Assembly (NCBI GenBank): GCA_963848355.1
Contig: CAWKDG010000012.1
Location: forward strand, 1,922,001-1,986,000
Reading direction: 5' to 3'
Origin: CAWKDG01 sp963848355
GTDB taxonomy: Bacteria > Actinomycetota > Acidimicrobiia > Acidimicrobiales > UBA8190
Length of the DNA: 64,000 nt
Below the pieces are notes generated by a model that was given only the letters and a program-made list of their open reading frames with translations, did no database searches and was not told the origin of the DNA. The position numbers were made by a program, and so were the translations under genes. The number at the start of each line of letters is the position of its first letter. Within the stretch, counting starts at the first letter, position 1. Positions 28,665-37,634 of the stretch are shown here, piece after piece.

Positions 28665-29285
28665 ATGATCTGTTCACAGTGTGGAACCAACGTTGCCGAC
28701 GACGCCACCGTCTGCTCGCAGTGCGGGACTTCTCTTGCAGCCGCCACGGCCGCGCCCCCGGGGGGTGCCTCCCCCCTGCCGCCGTCGGCGTTCACTCCAC
28801 CCCCGGGCCAGACCGCTGCCGTCCACCACACGGGGTCGAACGTGCCTCCGTTCAAGTTCGAGGCCAAGAAGTGGACGCGCGCCGAGCGCATCACCGGTAT
28901 CGCCACCCTGCTTCTCTTCATCTCGCTGTTCCTGCCCTGGTTCACCTACAACTTCGGCCTGGGCACCGTCTCCGTCGACGGTCTGTGGCACGGCTGGATG
29001 TACATCGTCCTGCTGCTCTGCCTCGGGATCATGGTCTATCTCGTCGCCCGTGCCGGCTTCGCCGAGATGCCGTTCAAGATTCCGTTGGCGGAGGAGCAGC
29101 TGTTGCTGATCGCCACCGGGATCAACGCCGTCCTGAGCATCCTCGCCTTCGTCTTCAAACCGGGTGGCATCGGCTTCAGCGGCATCGGGTGGGGCTTCGG
29201 TGCCTTTCTCGGGCTCATCACCGCCGTCATCGCCGCCGCCCCCACCGCCGTCCCCGCCATCCAGGCCCGCCGCGCCGGTCACTGA
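28665..29285 (+). CDS. Zinc-ribbon membrane protein
   Basis: 206 aa, start chosen at ATG 28665 behind a GGTAGGGAG ribosome site. The N-terminus is a zinc ribbon MICSQCGTNVADDATVCSQCG (CxxC-x12-CxxC), then an Ala/Pro linker and four TM helices (ITGIATLLLFISLFLPWF; WMYIVLLLCLGIMVYLVA; LLLIATGINAVLSILAFVF; FGAFLGLITAVIAAAPTAV). Such proteins are widespread and uncharacterised. Convergent with the SecD-domain gene. Confidence 0.75.
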   Translation: MICSQCGTNVADDATVCSQCGTSLAAATAAPPGGASPLPPSAFTPPPGQTAAVHHTGSNVPPFKFEAKKWTRAERITGIATLLLFISLFLPWFTYNFGLGTVSVDGLWHGWMYIVLLLCLGIMVYLVARAGFAEMPFKIPLAEEQLLLIATGINAVLSILAFVFKPGGIGFSGIGWGFGAFLGLITAVIAAAPTAVPAIQARRAGH

Positions 29286-29299
29286 CCGGGCGCGGCCCT

Positions 29300-30397
29300 T
29301 CAGCCGTTCTGTGGTGGCACCGTCGTCTCGCTGACGAGCCGCAGGGGAACGGGTAGGGGTCCCGAGTTCAAGACGGCGGCCAGGCCCTGTGCCGAACGCG
29401 CCGTGAAGTTTCCGCTCAGCTCGATCCGGCCGGCGAACGACGTGAACCGCGCCTGGGTCGGCTCGATGAGGGGCGCCGTCACCACCCCGCCGTCGAGGTC
29501 GACGGCGATGATCTCGTGGAAGTTCCTCCGCGCCAGTGCGTCCCACCGGACCGATCCGTTGGCGGTGAGGTCGGCGTCCACGATCCACTGCGACGAGGTC
29601 CGGGACGCGATATGGGTCGTCGTGGCGGCGCTGACGGCGGCCCCGCTCAGCCCGGCCGGCCCGAGCAGCTCACGTTGTCCGCCACCGCCGACGAGCGGGA
29701 CCAGGACGCTTCGGTCGGGATGCGACTCGTCGTAGGCCGGCGTCGACGTCGGGACGGCCGCCAATGCCGGGTCGAACGGAATGGAGGCCACGTTGGAGGT
29801 CCCCGTGGCCGTGCCCACGATGAGGCGCCCCGCCTGCAGTGAATACTCGGGGGGGCAACCGTTCGGGACGGCACCGCCGACGGCCGCCGACGCCGGTTCC
29901 GTGAAGGGGGCCGACCTGCACAGGACGGGACGCAACAGCACCGTTCCCGACGACGCCACCTCCGCGATGGGCAGGGAAGGACGTCGGCTTCCCCCGATCA
30001 CGACCGACCGGCCCCGCACCACCGCCCTGTCGGTCCCGTCGCCGAAGTAGGCCAGGCGCCTGGTCACGATCCTGGCGTCCTCGGCGATCTGGCGGGTCGA
30101 CGCCCGGCGCGTCGTGGCGAAGGTGGCGGCGAACCGGTCACGCGTTCCCGTCGCCGCCGGGGACGTCGGGGTTCCCGGCCCCGCGCTCCGGGGCCCGTAG
30201 ACGAGCGCAACGGCGCCCACGCCGAGGACGAGGACGACCACGGCGGCGACCAGGAGGGCCGTCGGCCGACTCGACGTCGGCAGGCGGCGGCCGGGCCGGG
30301 GGGCGAGGCCCGGGGCCGCCCAGGGTGCGACGGGTTGGTCGGCGACGGCCTGGAAGGTCCGGCGCAGGCGTTGCTCGATCGTGTTCGTCTCGGTCAT
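29300..30397 (-). CDS. One-TM protein with SecD-like extracytoplasmic domain, putative anti-sigma
   Basis: 365 aa. Short cytoplasmic part (TIEQRLRRTFQAVADQ), TM helix ~46-68 (ALLVAAVVVLVLGVGAVALVYG), then an outer domain whose middle (ARIVTRRLAYFGDG) and C-terminal part (RIELSGNFTARSAQGLAAVLNSG, LPVPLRLVSETTVPP) closely resemble the P1 head region of the translocon protein SecD. ATG overlaps the sigma gene stop by 4 bp. The cytoplasmic part has no zinc motif. SecD-type domains attached to a sigma-partner topology are unusual; regulating the sigma factor is inferred from position. Confidence 0.75.
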   Translation of the reverse strand: MTETNTIEQRLRRTFQAVADQPVAPWAAPGLAPRPGRRLPTSSRPTALLVAAVVVLVLGVGAVALVYGPRSAGPGTPTSPAATGTRDRFAATFATTRRASTRQIAEDARIVTRRLAYFGDGTDRAVVRGRSVVIGGSRRPSLPIAEVASSGTVLLRPVLCRSAPFTEPASAAVGGAVPNGCPPEYSLQAGRLIVGTATGTSNVASIPFDPALAAVPTSTPAYDESHPDRSVLVPLVGGGGQRELLGPAGLSGAAVSAATTTHIASRTSSQWIVDADLTANGSVRWDALARRNFHEIIAVDLDGGVVTAPLIEPTQARFTSFAGRIELSGNFTARSAQGLAAVLNSGPLPVPLRLVSETTVPPQNG

Positions 30398-30891
30398 GAC
30401 AATTCCTCACGCAGTTTCGACAGTCCCCTGCTCAGGCTCGACTTCACCGTTCCCGGCCGGCACCCGAGGACACGGGCGATCTCCGCTTCCGGCAGGTCCT
30501 CGTAGAAGCGCAGGGCCAGCGCGGCGCGTTGGCGGAACGGCAGGCGGCAGACCGCTTCCCACGTCTCGTCGATCTCGGGATCGTCGAACGTGGCGCGGCC
30601 GACGGGGGGGAGGCGCCGCTCCAGTCGGAGCCGCCGCAGGTGGCTCTTCGAGAGATTGGCCACCGTCGTGCGCAGATACCCGTCGGGGTTCAGCGGCGCC
30701 TCGCCCCGTTGGTGCATCTTCAGGAACGCTTCCTGGACGACCTCTTCGGCCACGGCGTTCGACCCGGTGAGCAGCCGGGCCAGCCGGACCATGGCCTCAC
30801 CCTGCCGGCGGTACAGGCTGGTGAGCTCGCCGGGGGCCATCGGACCCGCCTCGGCCGTCTCCACCCCCTCGTCCCCCGCCGTTCGCCTCAC
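30394..30891 (-). CDS. ECF-type RNA polymerase sigma factor (SigE-like)
   Basis: 165 aa. Region 2: LTSLYRRQGEAMVRLARLLTGSNAVAEEVVQEAFLKMH; region 4: LPFRQRAALALRFYEDLPEAEIARVLGCRPGTVKSSLSRGLSKL with HTH. Typical SigE-family length. Cotranscribed with the SecD-domain gene (4-bp overlap), and 43 bp downstream of the amine-oxidase gene, so all four minus-strand genes from 33750 to 29300 can form one unit. Confidence 0.9.
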   Translation of the reverse strand: MRRTAGDEGVETAEAGPMAPGELTSLYRRQGEAMVRLARLLTGSNAVAEEVVQEAFLKMHQRGEAPLNPDGYLRTTVANLSKSHLRRLRLERRLPPVGRATFDDPEIDETWEAVCRLPFRQRAALALRFYEDLPEAEIARVLGCRPGTVKSSLSRGLSKLREELS

Positions 30892-30934
30892 ACCTGCATG
30901 ACGCCCGACGCGCCCAAAGGGTTCCGTGGCCGGC

Positions 30935-32428
30935 CTACAGCGCGGCCAGCACCCGGGCGGCGGCGGCCTCGCCCGAGCGGATGGCCCCCTCCATGTACCC
31001 GGGCCACTCGGGGGAGTAGTCGGCCCCGGCGAAATGGATGTTCCCGACCGGTCCCGCCACCGCCGCCCCGAGCGACGTGATCACCCCGGGCGGGTTGAAC
31101 GACCCGTAGGCACCCCCCGTGTACTGCTCCCGGGCCCACACCATGTCGAGGTAGTGCGTCGGGTGCTCGGCCCGCGGACCGAAGTAGCGCGCCAGACTGG
31201 CCAGGACGGCGGCCCGTCGGGCGGCGTCGGACAGCGCGAACAGGGCGCGGCCCTGGTTGCCCTCGGCGAACGCCACCAGCACCCCGGGGTGCCCGTCGGG
31301 GGGCGAGTTGTCGTAGACCACCTCGACCGGTCCGGTGTCGGACACCACCGATCCGCTCAAACCCTCGGCCCGCCAGAACGGCGTCTCGTAGACGGCCTGG
31401 ATCTTCACCGCCGACCCCGACGGCTGGCGCTGGAGGTACTGGGCGTAGGCGGCCGGCAGGGCGGGGGCGAAGCCGATGGCGGCGGTCACCGACTTCGGCA
31501 CCGTCACGATCACCTGGCGGCCCCGGACACGCTGCGTCGCCGTGTGCACGGTGGCGGGCGTCCCGCGCTCGATGGCCAGCACCGGTGCGTTCAGGCGCAC
31601 CGGCTCGTGCAGCTTGCGGGCCAGGCCCTTCGACAACTGCTGGGGACCGCCCACGAAGCGCGTGCTCTGGGCCGACCCGATCGAGGTGTTGAAGTCGCCA
31701 CCCACCCCGGTGATCTCGGCCAGCAGGTCCATGAGTGAGATCTGCGACGCCTCCTCGCCGTAGACGCCGCGGATGGCCAGACCACCGAGGAAGGCGGCCT
31801 CCTCGGTGAAGTTCTGGGCGGCGATCCAGGTGGCGATGGTCTGGCTGTCCCAGGCGTCGGCCTGCGCCGCCTTCCACGGGGCGGCGGCGGCCACCGATGC
31901 GGCCATGGTGTTCAACGTCGTGATGATCTCGAGGAGCTGGCCCAACGACGTCCCGTCGGCCGGGGGGATGTCGCCGCTGTAGGTCTTCGTCACCCCGTCG
32001 CGGTAGTAGAGGTTGTTCCCCGTGGCGTAGGCGGGGAAGAGCCCGATCCCGAGCTCGTGCGCCAGAGCCTGCACCCGTGTCTGGCCAGGGCCCGTCCACT
32101 CGCCGCCCATCTCCACCAACACCCCGGGGGCGATCTCGACGTCGTAATTCCGCCCCCCGACGCGGTCGCGGGCCTCGACCACGACGACGGACCGGCCGGC
32201 TTTCTCGAGAGCGACGGCGGCGGTCAGTCCCGCCAGTCCGGCCCCGACGACGACCACGTCGACGGGCGGCACGTCCACGACGACGGCGGCCGAGACATCG
32301 CGGGGCCGCGCAGCCCCGGCGGCGGTGGGGCGGACGACGGCAGCCCCGGCCGCCGTCGCACCGGCCACCGCGGCACCGGTCAGCAGGCCGCGCCGGCTGA
32401 TCCGACCGCGCTCGTCCCCGGCAGTCAT
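30935..32428 (-). CDS. Tat-exported flavin amine oxidase
   Basis: 497 aa from ATG 32428. A twin-arginine signal (RISRRGLLTGAAVAGATAAGAAVV) at the N-terminus predicts folded export. FAD-binding VVVVGAGLAGLTAAVALEKAG follows at ~60, then EARDRVGGRNYD; the C-terminal GNIHFAGADYSPEWPGYMEGAIRSGE is the FAD-contact motif of monoamine-oxidase-like enzymes. Substrate unknown (amine, polyene or protoporphyrin-like are all possible). The ATG overlaps the stop of the upstream secreted protein gene by 4 bp. Confidence 0.9.
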   Translation of the reverse strand: MTAGDERGRISRRGLLTGAAVAGATAAGAAVVRPTAAGAARPRDVSAAVVVDVPPVDVVVVGAGLAGLTAAVALEKAGRSVVVVEARDRVGGRNYDVEIAPGVLVEMGGEWTGPGQTRVQALAHELGIGLFPAYATGNNLYYRDGVTKTYSGDIPPADGTSLGQLLEIITTLNTMAASVAAAAPWKAAQADAWDSQTIATWIAAQNFTEEAAFLGGLAIRGVYGEEASQISLMDLLAEITGVGGDFNTSIGSAQSTRFVGGPQQLSKGLARKLHEPVRLNAPVLAIERGTPATVHTATQRVRGRQVIVTVPKSVTAAIGFAPALPAAYAQYLQRQPSGSAVKIQAVYETPFWRAEGLSGSVVSDTGPVEVVYDNSPPDGHPGVLVAFAEGNQGRALFALSDAARRAAVLASLARYFGPRAEHPTHYLDMVWAREQYTGGAYGSFNPPGVITSLGAAVAGPVGNIHFAGADYSPEWPGYMEGAIRSGEAAAARVLAAL

Positions 32429-33750
32429 ATCGTCGGAGTCACCCGGACGAGCGCACCGGTGAAGTGCTCGACGTTCTCCGGTGGCTCGAGCAGGAACATC
32501 GATCCACCGACGAGCGCCGCCTCGATCCCGAATTCGCCCAGCGGCGAGTCCCACGACGGCCACGATCCGGCGCCCGGGGGGCCGGGGACCGAAGCCACCA
32601 CCGTCTCGGCCCCGGTGTCGGGGTCGATACGCGCGACCTGGACGACGTCGTTCGAGGCCCGGAACGAGGCCGTCCACAACCCGTCGGTCCGGTCACCGAT
32701 CACCGACGACGGCCCCAGACCGTCGGACGAGGGCGGGTCCCTCGAGAGGGGTCTCTCGGCCACCGGTCGCCGGGCGGGGCCGTCGAAGCGCCAGAACGTC
32801 TGCCGTTGGCACCTCTGATCGGCGTTGGTGGCGATCCCCGCCCACAGGCTCTCGCCGCTCCCCACCAGCCAGCACACCGCCAGGGCCGAGCCCGGGATCA
32901 CGGTGGTGGGGGTATGCGCGCCGGGCGCCACGTCGTCGAGGGTGCTCGGCGGACCGGCGCCGCCGGGGCCCGTGGCACCGACTCCTTCGACCGAGGGCCC
33001 GATCCACAACCCGTCGTCGTCCGCCGCCAGGACGGGCCGGTAGATCCTGGGCATCGGCACGGTGTCGACGAGTTGCCCGGTCGACGCCGATACCTGAAGC
33101 ACCTCGGCGCCGACCGTCGTGTCCACGTCGTAGATCCAGAGCCATCCGTCTCCGTAGGCGGTGAGTGGGCGTGTGTCGGAGAGGCTGGCGTAGGTCATCA
33201 CGACGGGTCCGTCGGTGACCGCTCCCGTCCCAGGATCGAGCGTGGCGATGGAGATCGTGGCGTTGTTCGAGTCGGGGAGGTTCGTGGTGGCCACGCTCAC
33301 GACCTCCCCCCAGACGGCGGGGTCATTGCAACCGGCCCGGGTGACCGCTCCCAGCGCCATCGTCTGCGGATCGACCGGCGCCCCTTTCTCCTCACAGCTC
33401 TGCGGCGGCGACCTCGGCGGCAGGATGCCGGGCTCGACGTCGCCGTTCAGGAGAAGCCCGTCGCCGGTGGCGGAGATCCGGGAGAACTCATTGCCCGGTG
33501 GCAGACCCACCGACGTGCTCACCGATGTCGTTGTGCTCAGCGATGACGTGGTGCTCAGCGATGACGTCGTGCCCAGCGATGACGACGTGCTCACCGACGC
33601 CGGAGCGGAGGTCACCGTCGTGGTGGGAACGGCCGAGGTTCCCTCGGGTCGTGTGGTCGGAGCCGTGGTGGCCCCGAGGACGGCTCCACCGATCGTGCCG
33701 ACGACGACTGATCCGACCAGCAGATAGGGCACGACGCGATCTCGGATCAC
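32425..33750 (-). CDS. Secreted or lipid-free anchored beta-propeller-like protein
   Basis: 441 aa. N-terminal hydrophobic segment (VVPYLLVGSVVVGTIGGAVLGA) acts as signal or anchor, followed by a Ser/Thr-rich stalk (residues ~35-85, SLSTTSSLSTTTSVST). The remaining ~350 residues hold repeated blade-like strands with DPGTGAV, DPDTGAE and GDGWLWIYD turns, suggesting a WD/SMP30-like propeller. No catalytic motif. First gene of the minus-strand unit with the Tat oxidase and ECF pair. Function unknown. Confidence 0.7.
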   Translation of the reverse strand: MIRDRVVPYLLVGSVVVGTIGGAVLGATTAPTTRPEGTSAVPTTTVTSAPASVSTSSSLGTTSSLSTTSSLSTTTSVSTSVGLPPGNEFSRISATGDGLLLNGDVEPGILPPRSPPQSCEEKGAPVDPQTMALGAVTRAGCNDPAVWGEVVSVATTNLPDSNNATISIATLDPGTGAVTDGPVVMTYASLSDTRPLTAYGDGWLWIYDVDTTVGAEVLQVSASTGQLVDTVPMPRIYRPVLAADDDGLWIGPSVEGVGATGPGGAGPPSTLDDVAPGAHTPTTVIPGSALAVCWLVGSGESLWAGIATNADQRCQRQTFWRFDGPARRPVAERPLSRDPPSSDGLGPSSVIGDRTDGLWTASFRASNDVVQVARIDPDTGAETVVASVPGPPGAGSWPSWDSPLGEFGIEAALVGGSMFLLEPPENVEHFTGALVRVTPTI

Positions 33751-33866
33751 CGTTACGTCCGTCTCATCTCACCGCTCTCCGTGCCGTCGCGCCGCCCACG
33801 TCTCGTGATGTCTGCACGGAGCCCACGGTAGGCCGGGCGGGGGCGACGCGCTCGGGGGCCAAGGCC

Positions 33867-33896
33867 TTGCTCCGCGCCCCCCGTCCGTGCGAGACT
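33867..33896 (+). promoter_or_regulatory. Possible ilvB-operon promoter
   Basis: TTGCTC (33867-33872), 18-bp spacer, GAGACT (33891-33896), 9 nt before the leader-peptide ATG. Inferred only from spacing and position. Confidence 0.35.
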
Positions 33897-33905
33897 GAAC
33901 GGGTC

Positions 33906-33950
33906 ATGAGCCGCATCCCCACGACCTTTCTTCTCGTAGTCCTGACCTGA
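33906..33950 (+). CDS. ilvB leader peptide (attenuator)
   Basis: A 14-codon ORF, MSRIPTTFLLVVLT, placed 190 bp before ilvB. Six codons are for branched-chain residues (Ile, Leu, Leu, Val, Val, Leu), clustered at the end where ribosome stalling is sensed. The stop lies 36 nt before a terminator-type hairpin. This is the classical layout of branched-chain attenuation as known in Corynebacterium and enterics; too short to be found by ordinary gene calling. The Leu/Val codons include CTT and GTA, uncommon in this GC-rich sequence. Confidence 0.8.
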   Translation: MSRIPTTFLLVVLT

Positions 33951-33984
33951 GCGCACGCTGCCGCCGTCCGCGGCCCCGTGCGCT
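33950..33984 (+). promoter_or_regulatory. Pause/antiterminator-type hairpin after the ilv leader
   Basis: Arms AGCGCACG (33950-33957) and CGTGCGCT (33977-33984) are perfectly complementary (8 bp) and begin on the leader stop codon, where a stalled or released ribosome would change folding. Confidence 0.55.
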
Positions 33985-33986
33985 AC

Positions 33987-34010
33987 ACGACCTCCCCGAC
34001 GGGAGGTCGT
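33987..34010 (+). terminator. ilvB attenuator terminator hairpin
   Basis: Perfect 10-bp stem ACGACCTCCC / GGGAGGTCGT with a CGAC loop, followed by TTCAATTC, a weak T-rich tail. The first seven bases of the left arm (ACGACCT) also occur in the leader coding sequence at 33921-33927, allowing an alternative pairing with the right arm. Confidence 0.75.
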
Positions 34011-34036
34011 TTCAATTCCAGCCCCGATCCCTCCCG

Positions 34037-34095
34037 ACTTCCCACTTCCCGAGTTCCCACTTCCCGAGTTCCCACTTCCCGAGTTTCCACCGATT
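34037..34095 (+). repeat. 15-bp tandem repeat in the ilvB 5' leader
   Basis: About three and a half copies of AGTTCCCACTTCCCG between the attenuator hairpin and ilvB, pyrimidine-rich on the coding strand. No gene product; possible unstructured spacer, Rho-utilisation-like region or slippage-prone repeat. Confidence 0.8.
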
Positions 34096-34140
34096 CCGGC
34101 ACCCTCACCGGGGCCACCAGACGAGCGAGGACATCCAGCC

Positions 34141-35907
34141 ATGCAACTGACCGGGGCCCAGGCCCTCATCAAGAGCCTCGAGATGCAGGGAGTGGAGGTC
34201 ATCTTCGGCCTCCCCGGCGGTGCCATCCTGCCCGTCTACGACCCCATCCTCGACTCGTCGATCCGCCACATCCTGGTCCGCCACGAGCAGGGGGCGGGGC
34301 ACATGGCCGAGGGCTACGCCCACGTCACCGGCCGCCCCGGGGTGGCCATGGTGACGTCGGGGCCGGGGGCCACCAACATCGTCACCCCCCTGGCCGACGC
34401 CATGATGGACTCGATCCCCATCGTCGTCATCACCGGCCAGGTCGCCACCACGGCCATCGGCACCGACGCCTTCCAGGAGGTCCCCATCACCGGCGTCACG
34501 ATGGACATCACCAAGCACAATTGGCTCATCACCGACGTCGACGACATTCCCCGGGTGGTGGCCGAGGCCTTCCACGTGGCCACCACCGGGCGTCCCGGTC
34601 CCGTCCTCGTCGACCTGCCCAAGGACATCTCGAACGCCACCATGGAGTGGTACTGGCCGTCGTCCCTCGACGACCTCGACCTCCCCGGCTACCACCCGCA
34701 GACCACCGGTGACCCCGTCGACGTCCGCCGGGCGGCCGAGCTGATCCTCTCGGCCGAGCGCCCCGTGCTCTACGCCGGCGGCGGGATCCTGAAGGCGCGC
34801 GGCGCCGAGGCGCTCTTCGCCCTGGCCACCCGGACGGGGATCCCCGTCGTCACCACCCTCATGGGCCGCGGTACCTTTCCCGACTCCCATCCCCTGTGTC
34901 TGGGGATGCCGGGGATGCACGGCAACTACACCGCCGTCACCGCCATGCAGAAGTCGGATCTCCTCATCGCCCTCGGGTCGCGCTTCGACGACCGGGTGAC
35001 GGGAAAGGTCGCCGCCTTCGCCCCCGACGCCCGGATCATCCACGTCGACATCGACCCGGCCGAGCTCGGCAAGGTCCGCCGTCCCGACGTCGGCATCGTC
35101 GGTGACGCCCGTCTCGTCATCGAGCAGCTCCTCGAGGCCCTCGGTGCCCTCGGGCTCGGCGCCGCCGGGACGGCCCCGGCGACCGGGACACCGGCGGCGG
35201 CCCGTCCCGATCTCGCCCCCTGGCTGGCCCAGGTCCGCCGTTGGCAGGAGGAGTTTCCCCTCGCCTACAACCAGCTCGAGGGTGGGGCCTTGAAGCCCCA
35301 GTACGTCCTCGAGCAGCTCCGCGACATGTCGCCCGACGACACCATCGTGGCCTCGGGGGTGGGCCAGCACCAGATGTGGGCCTCGCAGTACTGGCGCTTC
35401 GACCACCCCTACACGTGGGTCAACTCGGGCGGGGCGGGCACCATGGGCTTCGCCGTCCCCGCCGCCATCGGCGCCAAGGTGGGCCGGCCCGACAAGACCG
35501 TCTGGGCTGTCGACGGCGACGGCTGCTTCCAGATGACGGCCCAGGAGCTCGTCACCGCCTCGGCCGAGCGCATCCCCGTGAAGATCGCCATCTTGAACAA
35601 CGCCTACCTGGGCATGGTCCGCCAGTGGCAGGAGCTCTTCTACGCCGAGCGCTACTCGGAGGTCTACCTCTCGCCCGACCTCCCCGACTACGTCAAGTGG
35701 GCCGAGGCCATGGGCTGCGTCGGCCTCCGGGTGGAGTCGGCCGAAGAGGTCGCCCCCGCCATCGAGAAGGCCAACGGCATCGACGACCGCCCCGTCGTCA
35801 TCGACTTCCGCACCGACGCCTTCGAGAAGGTCTACCCGATGGTCCCCGCCGGCGCCTCCAACGACGACATCATCGTCGGCCCCTCCGAAGGCGAAGGGGG
35901 TCGGTGA
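34141..35907 (+). CDS. ilvB: Acetolactate synthase, catalytic subunit
   Basis: ThDP enzyme that joins pyruvates to acetolactate (or with 2-ketobutyrate), first common step to Val/Leu/Ile. 588 aa. Catalytic Glu in RHEQGAGHMAEGYA (~50), FAD-type middle domain (YAGGGILKARG), ThDP motif GDGCFQMTAQEL...NNAYLGMVRQWQ (~458-490). Preceded by the attenuator, so expression should rise when branched-chain aminoacyl-tRNA is scarce. Stop overlaps the ilvN ATG by 1 base (TGATG). Confidence 0.95.
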   Translation: MQLTGAQALIKSLEMQGVEVIFGLPGGAILPVYDPILDSSIRHILVRHEQGAGHMAEGYAHVTGRPGVAMVTSGPGATNIVTPLADAMMDSIPIVVITGQVATTAIGTDAFQEVPITGVTMDITKHNWLITDVDDIPRVVAEAFHVATTGRPGPVLVDLPKDISNATMEWYWPSSLDDLDLPGYHPQTTGDPVDVRRAAELILSAERPVLYAGGGILKARGAEALFALATRTGIPVVTTLMGRGTFPDSHPLCLGMPGMHGNYTAVTAMQKSDLLIALGSRFDDRVTGKVAAFAPDARIIHVDIDPAELGKVRRPDVGIVGDARLVIEQLLEALGALGLGAAGTAPATGTPAAARPDLAPWLAQVRRWQEEFPLAYNQLEGGALKPQYVLEQLRDMSPDDTIVASGVGQHQMWASQYWRFDHPYTWVNSGGAGTMGFAVPAAIGAKVGRPDKTVWAVDGDGCFQMTAQELVTASAERIPVKIAILNNAYLGMVRQWQELFYAERYSEVYLSPDLPDYVKWAEAMGCVGLRVESAEEVAPAIEKANGIDDRPVVIDFRTDAFEKVYPMVPAGASNDDIIVGPSEGEGGR

Positions 35908-36458
35908 TGGCCGGGACGGGCGCGGTGCGCCACCACATCGTCTCGGTCCTCGTCGAGAACAAGGCCGGGGTCCTGGCCCGGGTGGCCTCGCTCTTCTCGC
36001 GGCGCGGCTTCAACATCTACTCGCTGGCCGTCGCCCCCACCGACAACGAGCACCTCTCGCGCATCACCATCGTCGTCGACGTCGAGTCCGCCCCCCTCGA
36101 GCAGATCCTCCGTCAGCTCGACAAGCTCATCAACGTCGTCGACATCTTCGAGCTCGCCCCCGAGGACGCCACCGAACGCGAGATGCTCCTGGCCACTCTC
36201 TCGGCCACCCCGGCCGACCGCGGCCAGGTCATCGGTCTCGTCGGTGTCTTCGAGGGCAAGATCGTCGACGTCGGCCAGGACCGCATGACGGTCATGCTGG
36301 CCGGCACCCCCTCCAAGATCGACGACTTCGAGAACCTCATCCGGCCCTACGGCATCGTCGAGCTCCAGCGGACGGGCCGCGTGGCCCTGCCTAAGCTGGC
36401 CCGCCGGGCGGCCCGCCTCCATTCCATCGCCGGCGGCGCCCCCGACCCGACCCCATGA
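35907..36458 (+). CDS. ilvN: Acetolactate synthase, regulatory subunit
   Basis: 183 aa. N-terminal ACT domain (HHIVSVLVENKAGVLARVASLFSRRGFNI) that binds valine for feedback inhibition, and the C-terminal ALS_ss domain (VDVGQDRMTVMLAGTPSKIDDFENLIRPYGI). ATG 35907 in TGATG shares the ilvB stop; GTG 35904 is an in-frame alternative. Complete. Confidence 0.95.
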   Translation: MAGTGAVRHHIVSVLVENKAGVLARVASLFSRRGFNIYSLAVAPTDNEHLSRITIVVDVESAPLEQILRQLDKLINVVDIFELAPEDATEREMLLATLSATPADRGQVIGLVGVFEGKIVDVGQDRMTVMLAGTPSKIDDFENLIRPYGIVELQRTGRVALPKLARRAARLHSIAGGAPDPTP

Positions 36459-36479
36459 GCCCCATGCATCGCACGACCA

Positions 36480-36514
36480 GGGACCTCGGTCCCCACCACC
36501 GGGACTGCGGTCCC
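36480..36514 (+). promoter_or_regulatory. Two near-identical small hairpins between ilvN and ilvC
   Basis: GGGACC-TC-GGTCCC (36480-36493) and GGGAC-TGCG-GTCCC (36501-36514), 21 bp apart (two helical turns). Could be a dimeric-protein operator pair, mRNA processing hairpins setting ilvC levels, or a REP-like duplication. No U-tract. Confidence 0.5.
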
Positions 36515-36536
36515 CCGACCCACGAGGCAGGCTGAG

Positions 36537-37562
<1,026 letters not shown>

Positions 37563-37568
37563 CCCCGC

Positions 37569-37603
37569 CGCCGGCCCTGCCTGGTCCGGGGGCCGGGCCG
37601 GCG
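37569..37603 (+). terminator. Terminator-like hairpin after ilvC
   Basis: CGCCGGCCC (37569-37577) pairs perfectly with GGGCCGGCG (37595-37603) across a 17-nt loop, 7 bp after the ilvC stop. No T-tract follows, so termination strength is uncertain. Confidence 0.5.
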
Positions 37604-37634
37604 CGGTCCCCGGCCGATTTCGTCATATCTGTCG

